64,000 nt of DNA from Aestuariibaculum lutulentum (GTDB lineage Bacteria; Bacteroidota; Bacteroidia; Flavobacteriales; Flavobacteriaceae), in the NCBI RefSeq assembly GCF_032926325.1, contig NZ_CP136709.1, forward strand, positions 2,512,501-2,576,500, in the 5' to 3' direction. The position numbers and the translations under genes were made by a program. Below the pieces are notes generated by a model that made no database searches, had not been told where the DNA came from, and worked only from the letters and a program-made list of their open reading frames with translations. Of the stretch, positions 24,811-33,927 are shown in pieces (the stretch's first letter is position 1; each line of letters begins with the position of its first letter).

Positions 24811-26001
24811 TTAGTTTAAAAATTCAAAAATTCCACAAGCACCTTGCCCAGTACCGACACACATAGTTACGGCACCGTATTTACCTGTCATATTACGTTT
24901 ACGCATTTCATCAAAAAGCTGAACCGAAAGCTTGGTTCCGGTACAACCCAGTGGATGTCCAAGCGCAATAGCGCCTCCGTTCACATTAACGATATTGGGA
25001 TTAAGATTTAGCTCTCGGATAACGGCAATAGATTGTGATGCAAAAGCTTCATTTAGTTCAATAAGTTCTAAATCGGCTTGTTTTAAACCAGCTTGTTTTA
25101 AGGCTTTAGGAATGGCTTTTACAGGACCAATACCCATAATGCGTGGTTCTACACCAGCTGCTGCATAATTTACAAGGCGTGCAATGGGTTCTAAATTAAG
25201 TTCTTTAACCATTTCTTCACTCATAATCATGACGAAAGCAGCGCCGTCACTCATTTGCGAAGAGTTACCAGCGGTAACACTTCCGCCGGCAGCAAATACC
25301 GGACGCAATTTTGCCAAAGCTTCTAAATTAGTTCCTGCACGTGGTCCTTCGTCTTTTGTAACTGTGTAGCTTTTTGTTGCTTTCTTACCGTTTTCATCAA
25401 TATAGGTTTGTTCGACATCAATGGGAACAATCTGATCCTTAAAACGATTTTCTGCTTGTGCCTTTAAGGCCTTCATGTGTGAATTATAAGCAAATTCATC
25501 CTGATCTTCACGAGACACTTTAAATTGATTAGCGACAGCTTCGGCTGTATTTCCCATACCCCAATAATAATCTGGGTGTCCGGCTTTAACGGTATCGTAA
25601 TTTAGTTCAGGTTTAAATCCTGTCATAGGCACAGCACTCATACTTTCGGCACCACCGGCAATAATACAGTCGGCCATTCCGGCTTGAATTTTAGCTGTTG
25701 CAATTCCTATGGTTTCAATACCTGAAGCACAAAATCTATTAACAGTAACTCCAGGAACATCCACACTATTCAAACCTATTAAAGAAATAAATCGAGCCAT
25801 GTTAAGTCCTTGAGAACCCTCAGGCATGGCATTACCAACAATAACATCGTCTATGCGCGATTTGTCGAGTTGTGGTAATTCCTTCATCATATACTGAATG
25901 GTTTCGGCAGCCAACTCATCAGTTCGCTTGAAGCGGAATAAGCCTTTAGGAGCTTTTCCAACTGCCGTTCTATATGCTTTTACTATATATGCTTGTTTCA
26001 T
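24811..26001 (-). CDS. fadA: Acetyl-CoA C-acyltransferase (3-ketoacyl-CoA thiolase)
   Basis: A 396-residue thiolase that cleaves 3-ketoacyl-CoA to acetyl-CoA and a shortened acyl-CoA. The acylated cysteine is C91 in NRFCASG; GGAIALGHPLGCTG and CVGTGQGACG supply the histidine and second cysteine of the active site. Length is standard for a tetrameric cytoplasmic thiolase. It sits six bases after fadN and precedes fadE, so substrate flow and gene order agree. Confidence 0.94.
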   Translation of the reverse strand: MKQAYIVKAYRTAVGKAPKGLFRFKRTDELAAETIQYMMKELPQLDKSRIDDVIVGNAMPEGSQGLNMARFISLIGLNSVDVPGVTVNRFCASGIETIGIATAKIQAGMADCIIAGGAESMSAVPMTGFKPELNYDTVKAGHPDYYWGMGNTAEAVANQFKVSREDQDEFAYNSHMKALKAQAENRFKDQIVPIDVEQTYIDENGKKATKSYTVTKDEGPRAGTNLEALAKLRPVFAAGGSVTAGNSSQMSDGAAFVMIMSEEMVKELNLEPIARLVNYAAAGVEPRIMGIGPVKAIPKALKQAGLKQADLELIELNEAFASQSIAVIRELNLNPNIVNVNGGAIALGHPLGCTGTKLSVQLFDEMRKRNMTGKYGAVTMCVGTGQGACGIFEFLN

Positions 26002-26007
26002 TTTAGT

Positions 26008-28416
26008 TTAGTTTCTTAATGGTTTACCAGTTTTTAGCATGTACTGAATACGTTCCAGAGTTTTACGTTCGGTACATAAACTCAGGAAGGCTTCACGCTC
26101 TAAATCTAATAAGTACTGTTCGCTTACCAGAGTAGGTTCACTTAAATCGCCACCAGCCATAACGTAAGCCAATTTATTGGCTATTTTATGGTCGTGTTCG
26201 CTAATGTATTTGGAAGCTTCCATGGCATCTGTTCCAACTAAAAACATTCCCAATGCTTGCTTACCAAGTACTTTAACATCGTTACGTTTTAGGGGTTGCG
26301 TATAGCCGGCATCTGCCATTGATCTGGCATGCGCTTTTGCTGTTGCTATTTGTCGGTCTTTATTAACTACAACAATATCTTTTCCTTTTTGAAGCACGCC
26401 TAAATCGAAAGCTTCGTATGCTGAGGTTGATACTTTGGCCATACCAATGGTTAAGAAATATTCCTGTAATGTATTCAATTCCACATCACCTTTCCTGAAA
26501 GCGTCTGAAGCCCGCAATGCCATTTCTTTAGAACCGCCACCACCAGGAATCACACCAACGCCAAATTCAACCAATCCGATATAAGTCTCTGCCGCAGCCA
26601 CAACTTTATCAACATGCATCGATAGTTCACAACCACCACCAAGTGTCATGCCGTGTGGCGCTGAAATGGTTGGGATAGCTGAGTAGCGCATGCGCATCAT
26701 GGTATCCTGAAAATATTTAATGGCAGCATTTAACTCGTCGTATTCCTGCTCGACAGCCATCATGAAAATCATACCAATATTAGCACCTACGGAGAAGTTT
26801 GCGCCTTGGTTTCCGATAACAAGACCATCGAAATCTTTTTCTGCGATATCAATTGCTTTGTTTAATCCGGCAAGAACATCGCCTCCAATGGTATTCATTT
26901 TACTTTGGAATTCACAATTAAGAATACCATCACCTAAATCTTCAATAACAACTCCTGAATTTTTAAAAACTTCATTAGATTTTCTGATGTTATCTAATAT
27001 GATAAAGGCATCTTGTCCCGGAACTTTTTCCTGAGATTTGCTTGAAATATTATAGAAATAGGTAGCCCCTTCTTTAATGGTGTAAAATGATTTACTTCCC
27101 GAAGTAAGCATGTCATTTACCCAAGATGCAGGTTCTAAACCTTCAGATTTCATGATGTCGATACCTTTTTCAATACCAATAGCGTCCCAGATTTGAAACG
27201 GACCATGTTCCCAGCCAAAGCCGGCTTTCATCGCATCATCAATTTTATAAAGCTCGTCTGATATTTCTGGAATTCGGTTTGAAACATAAGCGAACATCGC
27301 CGCAAAGTTTTTACGGTAAAAAGCGCCTGCTTTATCTTTTCCGCTAACTAAAATTGGAAAACGGTCGATGACTTTATCTATAGTTTTAGTAAGCTCTAAA
27401 GTGGCGAAGTTGGCTTTTTTACTTTTACGGTATTCCAGTGTGTCGAGGTCTAATGATAGTATTTCACTTGAGCCATCGGCATGTTTAACTTTTTTGTAAA
27501 ACCCTTGACCTGTTTTACTGCCCAACCATTTGTTTTCCATCATGGTATTGATGAAATCCGGAAGTTTGAAAAGCTCATGAGCTTCATCATCCGGGCAATT
27601 ATCATATATACCATTTGCCACATGCACTAAAGTGTCTAAACCTACCACATCGACTGTGCGAAAGGTAGCCGATTTAGGTCTGCCAATTACCGGCCCCGTT
27701 AATTTATCGACTTCTTCGATTGTTAAGCCCAATTCTTTTACCTGATGGAATAAACTTTGAATGCCAAAAATACCAATACGGTTACCGATGAATGCAGGTG
27801 TGTCTTTGGCAACAACCGAAGTTTTACCCAAAAATTGTTCACCATATCCGTTTAGGAAATCTAAAACATCAGACGACGTTTTAGGTCCAGGAATGATTTC
27901 AAATAGTTTTAAATAGCGTGCCGGATTGAAAAAGTGTGTCCCACAGAAATGGTTTTGAAAATCTTCACTTCGACCTTCGCTCATAAAATGAATAGGGATA
28001 CCCGAGGTGTTCGAGGTAATTAAGGTTCCCGGAGTACGGTGTTTATCTAAGGTTTCGAAGACTTGCTTTTTAATATCAAGGCGTTCAACAACGACTTCCA
28101 TAATCCAATCGACATGGGCTACTTTACTAATGTCGTCTTCAAGATTTCCAGTGGTAATACGTGAAGCAAATTTTTGATGATAAATAGGTGAGGGGTTCGA
28201 TTTTAATGCCTTACCTAAAGCATCATTTACTATGCGGTTTCTAACAATGTTGTCGTTTAATGTCAGGCCTTTGGCCTTTTCGGCATCATTAAGTTCTCTG
28301 GGAACAATATCCAGTAGCAAGACATCGACACCAATGTTTGCAAAATGGCAGGCGATACCGCTACCCATAATTCCAGAACCAATAATGGCTACTTTTTTTA
28401 TTCTTCGTTTAGTCAT
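26008..28416 (-). CDS. fadN: 3-hydroxyacyl-CoA dehydrogenase / enoyl-CoA hydratase, FadN type
   Basis: An 802-residue bifunctional enzyme. The NAD-binding dehydrogenase comes first (GSGIMGSG, residues 13-20, then HFFNPARYLKLFEIIPG), followed by the 3HCDH C-terminal domains and, from about residue 500, an enoyl-CoA hydratase/isomerase domain with GNQGANFSVGANIGM and TLGGGCELSMH. This order, dehydrogenase before hydratase, is that of FadN and the reverse of Escherichia coli FadB. It hydrates enoyl-CoA and oxidises the hydroxyacyl-CoA. Gene order fadN-fadA-fadE copies the Bacillus subtilis fadNAE operon. It begins 15 bases after the marR stop. Confidence 0.93.
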   Translation of the reverse strand: MTKRRIKKVAIIGSGIMGSGIACHFANIGVDVLLLDIVPRELNDAEKAKGLTLNDNIVRNRIVNDALGKALKSNPSPIYHQKFASRITTGNLEDDISKVAHVDWIMEVVVERLDIKKQVFETLDKHRTPGTLITSNTSGIPIHFMSEGRSEDFQNHFCGTHFFNPARYLKLFEIIPGPKTSSDVLDFLNGYGEQFLGKTSVVAKDTPAFIGNRIGIFGIQSLFHQVKELGLTIEEVDKLTGPVIGRPKSATFRTVDVVGLDTLVHVANGIYDNCPDDEAHELFKLPDFINTMMENKWLGSKTGQGFYKKVKHADGSSEILSLDLDTLEYRKSKKANFATLELTKTIDKVIDRFPILVSGKDKAGAFYRKNFAAMFAYVSNRIPEISDELYKIDDAMKAGFGWEHGPFQIWDAIGIEKGIDIMKSEGLEPASWVNDMLTSGSKSFYTIKEGATYFYNISSKSQEKVPGQDAFIILDNIRKSNEVFKNSGVVIEDLGDGILNCEFQSKMNTIGGDVLAGLNKAIDIAEKDFDGLVIGNQGANFSVGANIGMIFMMAVEQEYDELNAAIKYFQDTMMRMRYSAIPTISAPHGMTLGGGCELSMHVDKVVAAAETYIGLVEFGVGVIPGGGGSKEMALRASDAFRKGDVELNTLQEYFLTIGMAKVSTSAYEAFDLGVLQKGKDIVVVNKDRQIATAKAHARSMADAGYTQPLKRNDVKVLGKQALGMFLVGTDAMEASKYISEHDHKIANKLAYVMAGGDLSEPTLVSEQYLLDLEREAFLSLCTERKTLERIQYMLKTGKPLRN

Positions 28417-28431
28417 GGTTTTTATATACTT

Positions 28432-28890
28432 CTAATCGTTTTGATTGTATATTTTCTTGTTCGAAATCATTTCATTAATTAAATCGGTTACCTCGTAAAA
28501 GTGTTTTAATTTGTCTTCTGAAATGTGGTTTTTAATAGTGTTATTAAAAATTAAAACCTGGTTTTTAGCATATTCTCTTTTCTCGCGACCAAATTCGGTA
28601 AGGTGTATAATAACGCCTCGACCATCTTCTGGATTAGGACGTCGTTCTATAAGTCCTTTGGTTTCCATGGTTTTTAAAATTCGTGAGAGACTTGTAGCTT
28701 CCATACCCATTTTAGGACCTAGGGCTGTTGAAGCAGTGCCTTTTTCGGGATCTATACTTAATAATGTAAAACCGGTTGCCATGGTGCTTCCAAATTTAGC
28801 AGCTTCTTCGTTATACATCTTTTGTACGGTGAGCCAGGTTGTTCTTAATACATAATCGATGGTTGGTTCTTTAGTTGTCTTTTCTTTCAT
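28432..28890 (-). CDS. MarR-family regulator of the beta-oxidation operon
   Basis: A 152-residue winged-helix protein. The DNA-binding part contains LGPKMGMEATSLSRILKTME (recognition helix) and the wing IERRPNPEDGRGVIIHLTE. MarR proteins bind palindromes as dimers and release them on binding a small ligand. As the first gene of marR-fadN-fadA-fadE it very likely controls its own operon, with an acyl-CoA or fatty acid as effector (inference). A perfect 26-bp palindrome abuts the promoter -10 element upstream. Confidence 0.9.
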   Translation of the reverse strand: MKEKTTKEPTIDYVLRTTWLTVQKMYNEEAAKFGSTMATGFTLLSIDPEKGTASTALGPKMGMEATSLSRILKTMETKGLIERRPNPEDGRGVIIHLTEFGREKREYAKNQVLIFNNTIKNHISEDKLKHFYEVTDLINEMISNKKIYNQND

Positions 28891-29009
28891 CTGAGAGTAC
28901 TTATGGATTTACATAGGGGCAGATGTTGTTAGATATCTTAACCAAATTAGGTGTATTGAAATGTGTTAGGGTGTAATTCATTTTCATTTTTTAAATTTGA
29001 TGGTTATTT

Positions 29010-29047
29010 CAAATATATGAAAATTTATTATGCATGCATAATAAATT
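29010..29047 (-). promoter_or_regulatory. marR-fad promoter with a perfect 26-bp palindrome
   Basis: The palindrome at 29022-29047 has no mismatch and its centre is ATGCAT. On the minus strand it is followed after four bases by TATATTTG (29017-29010), a perfect TAnnTTTG -10 element. The palindrome thus covers the -33 region, an ideal place for a repressor dimer. The leader to the marR ATG is about 115 bases. Confidence 0.75.
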
Positions 29048-29101
29048 AGTGAATTTTAACAGAGTTACCCCTAAGAAATAGAAGCGGAGCGTGTAACCGT
29101 T

Positions 29102-30871
29102 TTAAGGACGGTAGATTTTCTCAATCAGGTCTTTATAGATCTCCTTAATCACCTTACGTTTTAACTTCATGGTAGGTGTTAGGTGTCCGGCATCAATAGA
29201 CCACACATCTGGAGTGATTTCAAACTTCTTTATTTGTTCCCAATTACCAAAGTCGGCATTGGCAACATCAATTTCAGCCTGAATACGCTCTAATAATTGC
29301 GGATTGGTAATCATCTCTTCATTGTTTTTGAAGATGATATGGTGACGTTTACCCCATTCTTTAACAAAATCGAAATTTAATTGAATTAGGGCAGCAGGCA
29401 TTTTTTCGCCTTCACCAATAACCATAATCTGTTCGATAAAACGCGATTGTTTAAACTTGTTTTCTAAAAGAGCAGGAGCTACATATTTACCACCCGAGGT
29501 TTTAAACATTTCTTTTTTACGATCGGTAATTTTTAAGAAACCTTCATTATCAAATTCACCTATATCTCCGGTGTGGAAATAACCGTCTGTCATCACTTCG
29601 GCGGTACGCTCAGGATCTTTATAATATCCCATCATCACGTTAGGTCCTTTAACAAGAATTTCGCCGTCTTCAGCAATTTTTACATCAACATTATCTATGA
29701 CTTTTCCAACAGTTCCTACTTTAAAACCATGGTTTATCATGTCGTTAACAGCAATAACAGGTGATGTTTCAGTAAGACCGTAGCCTTCAAGAATTGTTAG
29801 TCCCGCAGCAGCAAAAATACGCGTTAGTCGAGGTTGCAATGCGGCACTTCCAGAGACCATAATTTCTATGTTGCCACCCAAAGCTTCCTGCCATTTCTTG
29901 AAAATGAGTTTTCGGGCTAATTTTAATTGAAATTCGTACCACCAGCCATTTTGGCCGTAGGGCTCATAACGTAAACCTAAATTTACAGCCCAAAAGAAAA
30001 TATTCTTTTTTAAACCCGTTAATTCGGCACCTTTAGCTATAATTTTATCGTATACTTTTTCGTAAAGACGCGGTACGGCAGTCATAACATGGGGTCTAAC
30101 TTCTTTTAAGTTATCACTCATTTTATCAATCGATTCGGCAAAATAGATTTCGGCACCGCAATACATATATAGGTACAAAATCATACGTTCGAAAACATGG
30201 CAAACCGGAAGAAAGCTTAAGCCTTTAGATTTACCGTGTTTAAAAGGTACATGTCGGTCGCTGTCTAAAACATTTGAAACTAAATTGTTGTGAGACAACA
30301 TCACGCCCTTAGGTGTTCCTGTTGTTCCTGAAGTATAAATTATAGTTGCCAAATCTTCTGCTTTAATACAGTTTTTAAGGGTTTCAATTTGGTCTTGATT
30401 TTCGGTGTCTTCTCCTAATTTTAAAATATCAGACCAATGATTCGCGCCTTCAATGTTATCGAAAGTATAAACGCCCTGTAGTTTTGTGTTTGCCTTAATA
30501 CTGTTTAGTTTTTCTAAAACTTCAATATCGGATACAAAACAATAAGTCGATTCAGAATGATTTAAAATGTATTCATAATCTTCTGAAGCAATTGTAGGGT
30601 AAATAGGTACATTTTGTGCGCCGATTTGCAGTACGCCTATATCTAAGACATTCCATTCGGTTCGGTTAGACGACGAAATAACGGCAATTTTATCGTTTGG
30701 CTTAACACCCAATCGAAGCAATCCTCGACTAATAGCATTCGCCTGGTCAATAAATTCCTGAGTCGATATAGATACCCACTCGTTATTATATTTTGTTGTT
30801 AGTGCTTTGTCTAAATTATAAGTCTTTAACTGATAATAAGGAAAGTCAAAAATTCTCGTAATGTTTGCCAT
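29102..30871 (-). CDS. Long-chain fatty acid-CoA ligase
   Basis: A 589-residue AMP-forming synthetase that activates fatty acids to acyl-CoA. The ATP-binding motif YTSGTTGTPKGVMLSHNN, the GYGLTETSPV stretch, YFHTGDIGEFD and the C-terminal ITDRKKEMFKTSGGKYVAP are all present. The length and the last motif fit the FadD15-like long-chain group common in Bacteroidota. It lies just upstream of the marR-fad operon on the same strand, but its own promoter and the marR promoter indicate separate transcripts. It feeds the beta-oxidation enzymes encoded downstream. Confidence 0.92.
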   Translation of the reverse strand: MANITRIFDFPYYQLKTYNLDKALTTKYNNEWVSISTQEFIDQANAISRGLLRLGVKPNDKIAVISSSNRTEWNVLDIGVLQIGAQNVPIYPTIASEDYEYILNHSESTYCFVSDIEVLEKLNSIKANTKLQGVYTFDNIEGANHWSDILKLGEDTENQDQIETLKNCIKAEDLATIIYTSGTTGTPKGVMLSHNNLVSNVLDSDRHVPFKHGKSKGLSFLPVCHVFERMILYLYMYCGAEIYFAESIDKMSDNLKEVRPHVMTAVPRLYEKVYDKIIAKGAELTGLKKNIFFWAVNLGLRYEPYGQNGWWYEFQLKLARKLIFKKWQEALGGNIEIMVSGSAALQPRLTRIFAAAGLTILEGYGLTETSPVIAVNDMINHGFKVGTVGKVIDNVDVKIAEDGEILVKGPNVMMGYYKDPERTAEVMTDGYFHTGDIGEFDNEGFLKITDRKKEMFKTSGGKYVAPALLENKFKQSRFIEQIMVIGEGEKMPAALIQLNFDFVKEWGKRHHIIFKNNEEMITNPQLLERIQAEIDVANADFGNWEQIKKFEITPDVWSIDAGHLTPTMKLKRKVIKEIYKDLIEKIYRP

Positions 30872-30969
30872 TATTTAGTCTTAGTTTCTGGTACCGCAAA
30901 ATAAAGAATTAAAAATGATTTTCAAATTTGAACCATTTTAGTTTTCAATAGCAAAATCCATGCCTGTTA

Positions 30970-30977
30970 CAAAGGTA
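30970..30977 (-). promoter_or_regulatory. Candidate -10 element of the acyl-CoA ligase gene
   Basis: Minus-strand TACCTTTG, a perfect TAnnTTTG, about 100 bases before the ATG. No clear -33 box is seen. Confidence 0.45.
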
Positions 30978-31019
30978 GGTTAATAAAAGTATTGATAGGA
31001 AAATTTAAAAGATTATAAT

Positions 31020-31063
31020 ATGATTTATATCATTTAAATGGCGGTCTCTATGAAGTAATTTTA
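31020..31063 (+). promoter_or_regulatory. FNR-type site and -10 element of ppdK
   Basis: ATGATTTATATCAT (31020-31033) has perfect five-base arms and is followed after exactly 22 bases by TAATTTTA (31056-31063), seven of eight matches to TAnnTTTG. The arms ATGAT/ATCAT are one base per arm from the E. coli FNR consensus. Confidence 0.72.
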
Positions 31064-31100
31064 TGACACACTAAAGTGTCTAACTAAACGGGATATTACT

Positions 31101-33836
31101 ATGGAATTACTTGAAGCAGAAAAAACCCGAGTTTACCGATTTGGTAACAAGGTTGCGGACGGAAACAGTAAAATGAAAAATCTTTTAGGAGGTAAGGGAG
31201 CCAATCTGGCTGAGATGAGTGCCATTGGAATACCGGTTCCGCCGGGATTTACTATAACAACCGAGGTTTGTACCGAGTATAATTTGCTGGGTGAAGTCGC
31301 GGTAATAGATATGATTAGAGATGAAGTTGAAGCTTCAATAACAAATATTGAAACTTTAATGGGAACTCGGTTTGGCGATAAGGACAATCCGTTATTGGTA
31401 TCTGTACGCTCCGGTGCTCGTGTTTCTATGCCAGGTATGATGGATACCGTTTTAAATTTAGGGTTGAATGATGAAGTCGTGCTGGGTTTAGCTAAAAAAA
31501 CAAATAACGAACAATTTGCCTGGGATTCTTACCGCCGTTTTATTCAAATGTATGGCGGTGTGGTTTTAGGAATGAAACCCGCTTCAAAAGACGATATCGA
31601 TCCTTTTGAAGAAATTATGGAAAACCTAAAAGGTAAACGCGGCATTCAGTTAGATACCGAATTTACTGTTCAGGATTTAAAAGATTTAGTATACGATTTT
31701 AAAGAAGCCGTTAAAAAACAAACCGGACATAGTTTTCCAACCAATCCATGGGAACAGTTATGGGGCGCCATAATAGCTGTGTTTAACAGTTGGAATGGCG
31801 ATCGTGCGGTGTATTATAGAAATATGAATGGTTATCCTGCCGACTGGGGAACTGCTGTAAACGTGCAGGCCATGGTGTATGGTAATATGGGAAATAGTTC
31901 GGCCACTGGTGTTTGTTTTACCCGTGATGCCGGAACCGGTGAAAACGTATTTAATGGTGAATATTTAATCAATGCACAGGGAGAAGATGTAGTTGCCGGA
32001 GTTAGAACGCCACAGCAAATAACTGTTTTAGGATCTAAACGCTGGGCAGAACTGGCTCAGATTTCAGAAGAAGATAGAAAGGAAAATTATCCATCTCTGG
32101 AAGAAGTGATGCCAGGTTTATTTAAAGAACTCGATGGCTATCAACAAAAACTTGAAAAGCATTACCGCGATATGCAGGATATGGAGTTCACTATTCAGGA
32201 AGGTAAATTATGGATTTTACAAACCAGAAATGGTAAACGTACCGGAGCGGGAATGGTTAAAATTGCCATGGATTTATTAAATGAAGGTTTAATTGATGAA
32301 AAAGAAGCTCTGCTTAGAATTGAGCCGAACAAGTTAGATGAATTACTTCATCCGGTATTTGATCCTAAAGCATTAAAACGCGCTCATGTAATAGCTCAAG
32401 GTTTACCAGCATCACCAGGTGCTGCAACCGGAAAAATAGTATTCTTTGCCGATGAAGCTGCTAAGTTTAAAAACAGTATTCTGGTACGTATTGAAACCTC
32501 TCCTGAAGATTTAGAAGGGATGCATATTGCCAAAGGTATTCTAACCGCTCGCGGTGGAATGACCTCCCACGCAGCCGTTGTGGCTCGTGGCATGGGCAAA
32601 TGCTGTATCTCGGGAGCTGGTGCTTTAAAAATTAATTATAAAGCACGAACCTTAACTGTTGATGGTCATGAGTATCATGAAGGCGACTGGATTTCTTTAA
32701 ACGGATCTACCGGAAATATTATTGAAGGAAAAGTGGAAACCGTAGAACCCGAATTAAGCGGTGAATTTGCCGAAATTATGAAGTTGTCTGATAAGTACGC
32801 AAAAATGAAAGTGCGTACCAATGCCGACACACCTAAAGATGCTAAAATAGCCAGAACCTTTGGAGCAGAAGGAATCGGACTTACCAGAACTGAGCATATG
32901 TTCTTTGAAGTCGATCGAATTAAAGCCATGCGCGAAATGATTCTGGCCGATACCGTTAAAGGACGTAAACAAGCCTTACAAGATTTATTGCCTATGCAAC
33001 GCTCCGATTTTGAAGGAATTTTTGAAGCTATGGAAGGCCTTCCGGTTACCATCAGATTACTAGACCCACCATTACATGAATTCGTACCTCACCAGTTAGC
33101 GACTCAAAAAGAACTGGCAGAGGAAATGCATATTTCACTTCAGGCGGTTAAAAACAAAGTCGCCGAACTGGAAGAGTTTAACCCTATGTTGGGACATCGA
33201 GGTTGCCGTTTGGGAAATACCTATCCTGAAATTACCGAAATGCAAACCCGAGCTATAATAGAGGCTGCTCTTAATTTAAAAGAGCGAGGCATTATCTGTA
33301 AACCAGAAATTATGGTGCCACTGGTTGGTACGGTAGATGAGTTTATTGCTCAGGAATGCATTATTAGAGAAACAGCGAATGCTATTTTTGAAGAACGCAA
33401 TGATAAAGTCGAGTATTCGGTCGGGACTATGATAGAAGTGCCAAGAGCTGCTTTATTAGCCGATAAAATTGCTGAACACGCCGATTTCTTCTCTTTCGGA
33501 ACCAACGATTTAACCCAAATGACGTTCGGATATTCGAGAGATGATGCCGGTAAGTTCCTGCCAATTTACATTCAAAAAGGGATTTTAAAAGTAGATCCTT
33601 TTGAAGTTCTGGATCAGGAAGGCGTTGGGCAATTAGTTCAGTTAGGAACTGAACGTGGTAGAAGTATAAAACCTAATTTAAAAGTTGGTATTTGTGGCGA
33701 GCATGGGGGAGAACCAAGCTCGGTAGAATTCTGTTATAACACAGGAATGAATTACGTAAGTTGTTCGCCATACAGAGTGCCAATTGCCAGATTAGTTTCG
33801 GCGCAAGCCACCATAAAAGCAGAAAGAAGAGTTTAG
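31101..33836 (+). CDS. ppdK: Pyruvate phosphate dikinase
   Basis: A 911-residue enzyme that interconverts PEP, AMP and pyrophosphate with pyruvate, ATP and phosphate. The N-terminal ATP-grasp domain begins with LGGKGANLAEM; the swivelling phosphohistidine is H490 in GGMTSHAAVVARG; the C-terminal TIM barrel holds the catalytic C865 in GICGEHGG. Length is as in bacterial PPDK. In anaerobes it runs toward pyruvate and gains extra ATP from pyrophosphate. The FNR-type promoter upstream suggests it does so here at low oxygen, feeding pyruvate to the formate-lyase encoded at 41542. It is monocistronic and ends in a bidirectional terminator. Confidence 0.95.
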   Translation: MELLEAEKTRVYRFGNKVADGNSKMKNLLGGKGANLAEMSAIGIPVPPGFTITTEVCTEYNLLGEVAVIDMIRDEVEASITNIETLMGTRFGDKDNPLLVSVRSGARVSMPGMMDTVLNLGLNDEVVLGLAKKTNNEQFAWDSYRRFIQMYGGVVLGMKPASKDDIDPFEEIMENLKGKRGIQLDTEFTVQDLKDLVYDFKEAVKKQTGHSFPTNPWEQLWGAIIAVFNSWNGDRAVYYRNMNGYPADWGTAVNVQAMVYGNMGNSSATGVCFTRDAGTGENVFNGEYLINAQGEDVVAGVRTPQQITVLGSKRWAELAQISEEDRKENYPSLEEVMPGLFKELDGYQQKLEKHYRDMQDMEFTIQEGKLWILQTRNGKRTGAGMVKIAMDLLNEGLIDEKEALLRIEPNKLDELLHPVFDPKALKRAHVIAQGLPASPGAATGKIVFFADEAAKFKNSILVRIETSPEDLEGMHIAKGILTARGGMTSHAAVVARGMGKCCISGAGALKINYKARTLTVDGHEYHEGDWISLNGSTGNIIEGKVETVEPELSGEFAEIMKLSDKYAKMKVRTNADTPKDAKIARTFGAEGIGLTRTEHMFFEVDRIKAMREMILADTVKGRKQALQDLLPMQRSDFEGIFEAMEGLPVTIRLLDPPLHEFVPHQLATQKELAEEMHISLQAVKNKVAELEEFNPMLGHRGCRLGNTYPEITEMQTRAIIEAALNLKERGIICKPEIMVPLVGTVDEFIAQECIIRETANAIFEERNDKVEYSVGTMIEVPRAALLADKIAEHADFFSFGTNDLTQMTFGYSRDDAGKFLPIYIQKGILKVDPFEVLDQEGVGQLVQLGTERGRSIKPNLKVGICGEHGGEPSSVEFCYNTGMNYVSCSPYRVPIARLVSAQATIKAERRV

Positions 33837-33874
33837 TATATTTATATACTAGAGTTGATTATGTTTTAAATTAG

Positions 33875-33904
33875 AAAAGGTCAGGAATGCGTTCCTGACC
33901 TTTT
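33875..33904. terminator. Bidirectional terminator between ppdK and the BspA-like gene
   Basis: Perfect 13-bp stem (33875-33887 with 33892-33904, loop TGCG) with A-rich and T-rich flanks, placed between two convergent genes. Confidence 0.9.
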
Positions 33905-33927
33905 TGCTTGTAGCCTTTCAATTGCTT

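Noticed and set aside
29022..29047. The 26-bp palindrome as a terminator of the acyl-CoA ligase gene
   Set aside because: It has few G/C pairs, no T run after it, and sits tight against a -10 element, so an operator is the better reading.
26720..33052. Long open frames opposite fadN, ppdK and other large genes (for example 26720-27034 and 32675-33052)
   Set aside because: They lie wholly inside well-supported genes, have unusual composition and match no family I know; they are frame shadows.
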